A DNA stretch of 64,000 nucleotides, from NCBI GenBank assembly GCA_031308135.1, contig JAHLJT010009436.1:160244885-160308884 (forward strand), read 5' to 3'. The stretch's first letter is position 1, and each line of letters begins with the position of its first letter. This document shows, one piece after another, positions 57,701-64,000 of this stretch. The position numbers and the translations under genes are program-made. The stretch is from Acheta domesticus. Taxonomy: Eukaryota > Arthropoda > Insecta > Orthoptera > Gryllidae. Under the pieces are notes generated by a model, which worked only from the letters and a program-made list of their open reading frames with translations, was not told the DNA's origin and did no database searches.

Positions 57701-58446
57701 AAATTAAGAAAAAATGCCGTAACACGTGGTGTAGCCAGAATCCCTGTTTTGTAACTCCTTGATACCAATAAACCAATTGAAAGCAAAACGTCCGCCCGTC
57801 CGGTGTATGTGAACGAATGTAGCGATAGCGCATAAACCATGCGTACGATTTTTTCCAAATTGAAAAACCCCTATCCATCTGGCCTGAGTCGAAGCTCTGA
57901 TATTTTGAAAAAACATGTTTCAAAATGTTGGGGTACTTTACATGAAGCCCCTCGGACATTTTAAAAATTTTCTCGAAAACGACTCCAAATTTTTTCTTTA
58001 ACATCTTATGAAAATAGAGTAAAATACACTTATTAACATGGTATACGGCAGATTTTCACGGTTAACTTTGAATTTTCGAAAATTGCAAGAGTTTGGATTT
58101 TTTCGGATCTTTTTCCAACTGCAAAATTGAAGATAAACATTTTTCCTTCGAATAAAATTTGTTCTCCAGAGTGAGTTCTTTTATTGAGGTCATGTACATA
58201 TTTTTGAATATTTTAGTTTTCGTACAATATTGCGTACAATATGTACAATTTTAAAAAGTTACAAAAACTAGATTTTCTCAAAAACGGCCCCAAATTTTTT
58301 CTTTAAACTTTTGGTAAGGATAGTGCCTAATGTACTCTGTGAGATGACAGAAACACCATACTGCTCTATTCTTTTCTTTTTTTCAAAAATTACAAAATTT
58401 TATAATATATATATTTTTTAAAATTTTATTTTTATAATATATATAA
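57701..58446. repeat. AT-rich repeat at the block's right end (copy B)
   Basis: Same as 37091-37835, with phrases TTTTCTCGAAAACG (about 57970) and TTTTCTCAAAAACGGC (about 58273). Confidence 0.5.
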
Positions 58447-58466
58447 ATATATATATATATATTTAT

Positions 58467-58506
<40 letters not shown>
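58433..58506. repeat. TA dinucleotide microsatellite
   Basis: Imperfect TA run with an internal ACACACA. It marks the right boundary of the shared block. Confidence 0.92.
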
Positions 58507-58507
<1 letters not shown>

Positions 58508-59191
58508 GTTCACATGATTATATTTATGAGTACATTTGCTTTAAATAATGTCATATAATTTTTCTCGAAAACTTAATCGTTTTTTGTGAAAACTAGCTCG
58601 AAATTCCGCATTTTCAGAAACGCTCAAACGTCATTTTCTCAAAAATAGCTCCAAATTTTTGCACTTCTGCGTGTACAATTGCAATCTTTAATATGACGTT
58701 AAGTTCATTTTGGGGTATTTATTTGCTTTTAAAAAATTACACAAATGCAGTTTTTTTAATATTTCTCACACCGTTGATATCCACATTTCCAGCAATTTGT
58801 AAACTCTATTGTATTTATTTATTTATTTGTCAAAAAAACAGTAAAAACTGTATATGACGTGTGGGGAAAGAAATTAATCTGCGCACATTTTCTTGAGGCC
58901 AGAATTTAAAAAAATAAAAAATTGTGAGTTAATTTTTGTGTTAAAGTGTGAGTTAATGTGCTTTAAATGACTTCAAATGAAGTTTTTCGAAATCACAAAA
59001 GATTCCTGTGAAAAAGAGCTTCTATTTTCGCATTTATAGTAGTGCTTATACCCCATTTTCTTAAAAACTGCTCAAAATTTTTAAAAGAAAATTGCTGTTT
59101 AGGAGAAGGTTTTAGTGTTTTTTAATATTCTTAAAATAATATTTTTCTACTCTTCGGAAAATGAAAAATTAAGAAAATATAAAAAAAATTA
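58507..59191. repeat. Continuation of the AT-rich phrase repeat
   Basis: Further occurrences of the phrase type, e.g. TTTCTCGAAAACTTAATCG (about 58562), TTTTCTCAAAAATAGC (about 58633) and TTTTCTTAAAAACTGC (about 59057). This suggests the sequence right of copy B is the natural continuation of the block. A segment at 58810-58900 resembles 17585-17680 (CAAAAACAGTTAAAAACTGT type). Confidence 0.5.
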
Positions 59192-59311
59192 GTGTGGGCG
59201 GCGATAGATGGCAGCTGGCTGTAGTATGTCTCAAGTTTGAATAGCTAGCCGAGACCAAAGGAAATAGAAAACTAATACGGGAAAGTCTGTGTCATTCTGT
59301 AGCACCACTAG
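59192..59311. repeat. Dispersed repeat, inverted copy of 9471-9583
   Basis: See the entry at 9471; orientation is opposite. Confidence 0.75.
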
Positions 59312-60329
59312 TTTGTTTTATTTAGTTTTATTAATTTGTTTATATTATGTGTCCGAATATTTTTTTGACATTCTGAAGGATTACATTTACTCCAAATTTA
59401 TTGTAATTTTTAATGTGAAAATTAAACTTGCATTTTGTTCTAACGTATAAAATGTGCGTCTTTCATTATTTACAACCAAAATTACAACAAATTTCATATT
59501 TTTTTCTAAATAAAAGAAAATATTGTAAAATCGTAGGGGTCTTTTTTGAGTGAGTGTAATTTGTATATGAGTGTGACAAGACAGTCTGTTCAGATTTTCT
59601 GTTAGGAATATTTACTTAAGATATATTTCTATTTCTATTTGGGATCCAGGAACTTCTCTTGCCATTACCAGAAAAATACCAATACTTCCTTCAAAAATCA
59701 AGTAACATTATAATTTCGGGTACTCTGCTTCACAAGAAAAAAAAAGAAAGGAAAACATACATGGTATTTCATCTGGCAATTCACAAAGAATACTAACACA
59801 ATAACAGCCCTGTTGTTATTTAATATTTTCCGTTACTCCTCCCTAGTATGGTCATTACCTATTATTATTCTAATTGTAGATTAACTTAAATCTATGCCAA
59901 AATTGGGTCTTTTTACATTATTTAAATTTACATGTCCGAGTTCCCAGCTTTCCTTTACGAGTCCTCAGCATTCTTGGCTGTCGCTCTCGCGTCCATTCTA
60001 AATTTCTATTTTCAGCCTGGTCCAATTTTGTCAGGGTATCTTCATTTCCACACACGGTTTATCTTTTGTTACACTTATAAAATCTCCACTGTCAAAAATT
60101 TACCCGATCGTTAGTTCAGAGAACCTTTTATTACCTCCGTTCGTCACCGAGTCCGAATGCGTTCGTCCCCGTCTGTTCATAATACGCGCTATTCTTCTGT
60201 TATCACACGATGCGCAGTACAGTACCTAATTCCGTTTCCCTTTAATTCCATTACGCCAGCGAGATAGAAATGTATTTCAAGCTCGTTGCATTACGCAAGT
60301 TCACCCCTCCTCGCCCGCATTCTCATCTC
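59312..60329. other. No gene seen; AT-rich
   Basis: Short frames only (for example 59932-60114), with no motifs. Confidence 0.45.
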
Positions 60330-60331
60330 TA

Positions 60332-60584
60332 TACTGCGATTTTTGTAGGAAGAGCTCTCAAGATAACTCAAATCCCATCTTCGCGATGGAATATGTCACG
60401 GCATTTCGTATCATTCACAGTCGTTCCGCTAGATTTCGCACGATCGCGACCGTATGAAGCAGTGCTTGCGATCATGCGACTTCTACCGGCAAGACCGAGA
60501 AAAGACGCGAAATGCCGTGACATATTCCATCGCGAAGATGGGATTTGAGTTATCTTGAGAGCTCTTCCTACAAAAATCGCAGTA
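60332..60584. mobile_element. Foldback MITE with TA target duplication
   Basis: The left arm TACTGCGATTTTTGTAGGA is matched exactly by the inverted right arm TCCTACAAAAATCGCAGTA. The match continues through GAGCTCTCAAGATAACTC and CCCATCTTCGCGATGGAATA toward the centre. TA flanks at 60330-60331 and 60585-60586. The central core resembles the block MITE (GGAATATNTCACGGNATTTCG and GATCGCGAC). No coding capacity. Confidence 0.88.
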
Positions 60585-60844
60585 TAACTGGCTAATACCA
60601 CCCAAGCATTTTATTTAATTACTCCTTGACTATCGATCCTTGGATTCTTTTCGTCAATTAACTAACTACCCACGGAAATTACTCAATTGTCCATTTGCTA
60701 TTCTGTTTGCCACTAATTCCTCTCTTTATTCATCACACTGTTTTCTCTTACATTTCCATTAATTATCACTCCCCATATTATTCCTTTATGTTCCGCATTG
60801 TTGCTCTTGTTCGTCCTAATAGTTTATACTGAATTTGTTATCGT

Positions 60845-61470
60845 GATAAATCATCACAATACTTTGTAGAAATTTTAAAACATAAAAATGAAGCTGCAAA
60901 TAAATTGAAACATGGCATGAAAATGGACCAGAAGGTAAAGTATATACATTCAGATAATGGGCCAAAATTTATGAACTGTTGATGAATTATGAAGAAAAAC
61001 AGAATAAAAAGTGAGAGGACTACAACACCCACTCCTCAAAGCAACAGGATTGCTGAAAGAACAAACAGAGTGTTATTGGATAGAATAACATTGGCAAGAA
61101 TAATGCTAATGCTCGTAGATGTGGGTTTATCACCAAGATTTGGAGCTAAAGCTATTTGGACTTCTGCTTACTACATAACATTTCTCCTAAGAGAAGTGAG
61201 ATGAAGTTTCCATTGGAAATATGGACCAAAAGGAAATCATCATTTCAACATTTTAGAGTATTTAAATGTAGAGCATATTATAGCAATTATGATATAAACA
61301 AAAAAATTGATACGAGATCAAAACAAGCCATATTTATTGGTTACTTGAAAATTAGAAAAGCTTATAGTCTCTTTGATGCAAAAGATAAAAGAATTCATGA
61401 GAGTAGATATGTAATATCATTAAAAAATGAGAAAGAATTAGAAAAACAAAAGATTTTCATTTAGAAAATT
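60845..61470 (+). pseudogene. Ty1/copia integrase relic
   Basis: In shifting plus-strand frames: KYIHSDNGPKFMNC (the DNG of the integrase DDE triad, about 60940), then KSERTTTPTPQSNRIAERTN (about 61009; normally TPQSNGIAER with the catalytic Glu), then PRFGAKAIWTSAYYITF, then PLEIWTKRKSSFQHFRVFKC and KQAIFIGYLKIRKAYSLF (61156-61464). This order is that of the copia integrase core and GAG-pol junction region. Frameshifts and a stop before 61000 inactivate it. No RT or LTR seen nearby. Confidence 0.82.
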
Positions 61471-61844
61471 TTAATTGGTTTGCAATTACTAATAATAAAG
61501 AAATATCACCTCATGAAGAAATAAACATTGAACATAGAAACATAGAGGAAGCTGAAGAAATAATTGACAAAAATGTTCAAATATTTTATGATTGGAGTTA
61601 AAATCTGAATATAGATGGAAATGAGTTTTTTTGTCAAGAATTGATAAGAAAATATTCCCCAAACATATGCGCCAAACGAATAGCACATTGTTGTTTTGAC
61701 ATCGCCACACTGGCAACGATTTGTCGCTGCCCTCAGAATAATTTGCTGCAAATACTGTAACAGTCAAATTTATTTCCATTTGTTTCATTTGTAAAAGTAA
61801 GAAATGATAGCTGCTCCTGCATATCGAAATGATTTCAGATATGA

Positions 61845-61852
61845 ATCACTGG
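61845..61852. repeat. Left target duplication ATCACTGG
   Basis: Matches ATCACAGG at 62332-62339 in 7 of 8 positions. Confidence 0.7.
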
Positions 61853-62331
61853 TTGGGTTGCCACCTTTGAAGAAAAAAAGACCTGGAGATCACTAATTAT
61901 CAGAGGGAGGAGTTAACGAAAAGTAATATAAATTCACAATCAACATTTATTATAAAATAATATAAGCCTTTTTATGATTAATTATTTCATAACAGTATTA
62001 CATTTATAATGTTAAACATGCAGTAATTACTATAACGATAAGAACATTCTTTTTCAACTAGAAATGGTGAACTGATGGCATACTGATTTGCCAAACAGTC
62101 CAAGTTTTATTTATGTAGTGTCATTACTATGAAAGCATTAGATAAAATTAAATTATTAAATGCAGATTATATTTTTAAAAAAGTAAAATTTAAAAAAAAT
62201 TTAAAAAGTGAATAAAGGTAGTTAATTTCTATTTTTAAATGACCTGGAGATTTTCAGAAGTAACTCAGAGCCTGGAGATCACTCCTGAAACCCGGAGTCT
62301 TATGGTCAGACCTGGAGATGTCGCAACCCTA
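61853..62331. mobile_element. hAT-type MITE with subterminal CCTGGAGAT repeats
   Basis: Ends TTGGGTTGCCACC and GTCGCAACCCTA form imperfect hAT-like inverted repeats. Flanks are near-identical 8-bp duplications. CCTGGAGAT occurs four times near the ends (about 61880, 62241, 62271, 62311). Length 479 bp, AT-rich, non-coding. Confidence 0.8.
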
Positions 62332-62339
62332 ATCACAGG

Positions 62340-63750
62340 TGCTTTGTTTCAGTTGGTTCAATTGGACATTTTCAAGAAATAGCTGAGGTGTTAGTAGCCC
62401 AGAAATTGCAATAGTTCACTATTACGTGGCCGTGTTCAGTAATGCAAGAAAGTCTGTGCTGTCCTAGCACCAGTAGTTTATTTTTTAATCATCCACAGTA
62501 TCAGTCGATTCAAACGTCTTTAGAAATTCACTTTGAATGACAGGCACAAATTAATGTCAATTTACAATTACAACATATATCTTAAGAATTATCCTCAACA
62601 GGTATCACTACCAACGCCTCCTTTAAGATATGTTTATTACTTTACATCGTACTGCCAGATGCATTACCCAATTAAAATTGGTACCAAAATGGCAAGTAAA
62701 TTTTTTTCAGCTGCATAATGTTTCTAAACAGTTAGGGAGTAACCTGACAATAAAGATGAAAACAAATATTTTTTAGCAAGGACATTTAATGAATTATTTA
62801 ACATTTGTTTATAGTATACTTTTACATCAGTAAATATGCCTGAGAGAAATAATGTACATCAGTTGATTGGTCAGTGACCCTATATCAATCTGTCTTCATT
62901 CTGTTTCCCTGGTTCGTTGAGCAAATGCTTGATGGCCTCTTGTTTTTCTTTTAGAGATAATGTAGCTTTCCTATGCCCTCGTTTTGTTAAGGTCTCCTTT
63001 TGTGAGTTGTGTCAGTAGAAACGTGGGTGTGGGTTGCTATTTTGTTAGTTAAAATGAAACCTGTATTTTAGCACTTATCTACTGTACTGAATGAACTAAA
63101 AGTTATGTACTCAATGGAGTCTTCCTATCCCACAATTTAGTGTTAGCTCAGAGCTGAATTGGTTTGTCTCAAACCTTTTCTATTCTAACTAAACCAAAAC
63201 TATTGTAACTAAAATCCATTCCATATCTGCATTGAATTTTCATCTTCTCCTTCATTGGTTCATCATTTATTAAAACATCATAATATGAATGTTTTGACTT
63301 AATCAGAGCAATCATTCCCATATTCCATATAGTATAATTAGCACTCATTAAGTAATTCTATTCTTCCAAAAGGTTCCATTCTCTTTTTAACTTCTTCTTC
63401 TGTACCTTTTTACAATTTGAATGAACCACATTGAATGCTGTAGGCTCTGCTACCAAATTGTAGAAGATAGTCTTTCAATATTTCATTCATTTTTTATTAT
63501 TGAACTTCCTAAACATTGTACACATTTACCTTATTCAATCATTACAAACAATTGTACATCATAAACAGTAATACTTGTTGCTTTGTAACATGTTTTATTC
63601 ATACACGAGTTTCATGAATTCTATCAGAAAGAACTTTCAATATCTGTTTACCACCTCACCGCATTTTGATTTGCTGGTGAACGTGGATAAACTGTCATCT
63701 GTTTTCTGCTGAAAAAAATAATAATAAATAAATAAATTCTGTTAGTAACA
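62340..63750. other. No gene recognised
   Basis: AT-rich. A short relative of the 9471/59192 repeat lies at about 62448-62482. A run of AATAATAATAAATAAATAAA lies at about 63718-63736. Confidence 0.4.
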
Positions 63751-64000
63751 TTGACAAAGATTGATTTGTTGTATCAGAAAAGCTGAAAAAACTTTTGCAC
63801 AGTACCGTTTTGGAAAAAGAACTCTTGTGTGTGCATCCCTTCAAGTCCTTTGTGCATATATCAACCAACTAGAGGAGAGAAAACTGCCAGCCACTGAACA
63901 GTGATGAATTTTCACAAAAGCAAGGGGAGTCTAGAAGGATTTACTCTTCAGGAAATGGAACAGTGTGTAGCCAAAAATCCTGATATTTTAAAGTTTGCAA
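63751..64000 (+). other. Two adjacent short reading frames at the right edge; possible exon or pseudogene
   Basis: After an acceptor-like TTTGTTGTATCAG (ending 63777) a frame reads EKTFAQYRFGKRTLVCASLQ and on through INQLEERKLPATEQ to a stop at about 63902. In another frame an ATG at 63904 opens MNFHKSKGSLEGFTLQEM and stays open to the window end. Both look more protein-like than the surrounding sequence. They may be parts of one ancestral frame separated by a shift or a missing splice. No family recognised. Confidence 0.3.

Larger units (their letters stand above)
44086..58446. repeat. Duplicated block, copy B (about 14.4 kb)
   Basis: Direct repeat of 23521-37835. Starts at the base after the LTR end and finishes in an AT run. 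It contains the same elements in the same order and orientation, with small indels that differ from copy A in which frames are intact. Confidence 0.95.

Noticed and set aside
23521..58446. The 14-kb block as one giant transposon
   Set aside because: No matching terminal repeats or target duplications at the block ends. The left end is an LTR junction in only one copy, and the content is a mosaic of separately inserted elements.

Overview
The window is a stretch of an insect nuclear genome, AT-rich, intron/intergenic in character, and almost entirely built from transposable-element remains. Arthropod-type LINEs, tRNA-derived SINEs, hAT and Tc1 elements, the lack of operons or bacterial-style genes, and a metazoan signal-peptide exon in a CpG-rich patch all support this. 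A large-genome polyneopteran (cockroach, termite or stick-insect type) is my guess from the repeat density; the sequence does not prove it. I see no complete host gene, no CRISPR array and no functional rRNA or tRNA gene.

Layout. 1-23.5 kb: a mosaic of inverted-repeat DNA elements (314-1618; a hAT-like element at 5558-7362 with an exact 8-bp target duplication; 21043-22626), a Tc1-like transposase relic (12.6-13.5 kb), an R4/Dong-like LINE copy (14.4-15.9 kb), SINEs of two families and microsatellites. The one convincing host-gene trace is a minus-strand exon at 10066-10287. It has an ATG in good context, a 27-residue signal peptide and a consensus splice donor. Its downstream exons would lie to the left; 3060-3235 is a weak candidate.

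23.5-58.4 kb: a block of about 14.3 kb occurs twice in direct orientation, 23521-37835 (copy A) and 44086-58446 (copy B). The copies are near-identical except for microsatellite lengths, small indels and scattered substitutions. Each carries a hAT MITE with perfect 8-bp target duplications, a tRNA-derived SINE, a foldback MITE, a CCGGA pentamer array, two plus-strand LINE relics and two minus-strand R4/Dong-like LINEs joined through AAT/ATT arrays. Between the copies lie about 2.1 kb of other sequence, a 100-N gap, and the 3' part of a Ty3/gypsy-type LTR element (gag and protease but no pol) whose LTR ends exactly where copy B begins. This arrangement looks more like two haplotypes scaffolded in series than a true segmental duplication, though sequence alone cannot settle it.

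58.4-64 kb: AT-rich repeats, a foldback MITE with TA target duplication, a Ty1/copia integrase relic, a hAT MITE with subterminal motif repeats and, at the right edge, two short adjacent reading frames that may be exon or pseudogene.

The most unusual biology is the AAT-array hub. Minus-strand R4/Dong-like LINEs are bounded on both sides by AAT arrays. Two independent loci share the same 5' boundary and the same in-frame stop, as expected of a non-autonomous subfamily that inserts into AAT microsatellites.
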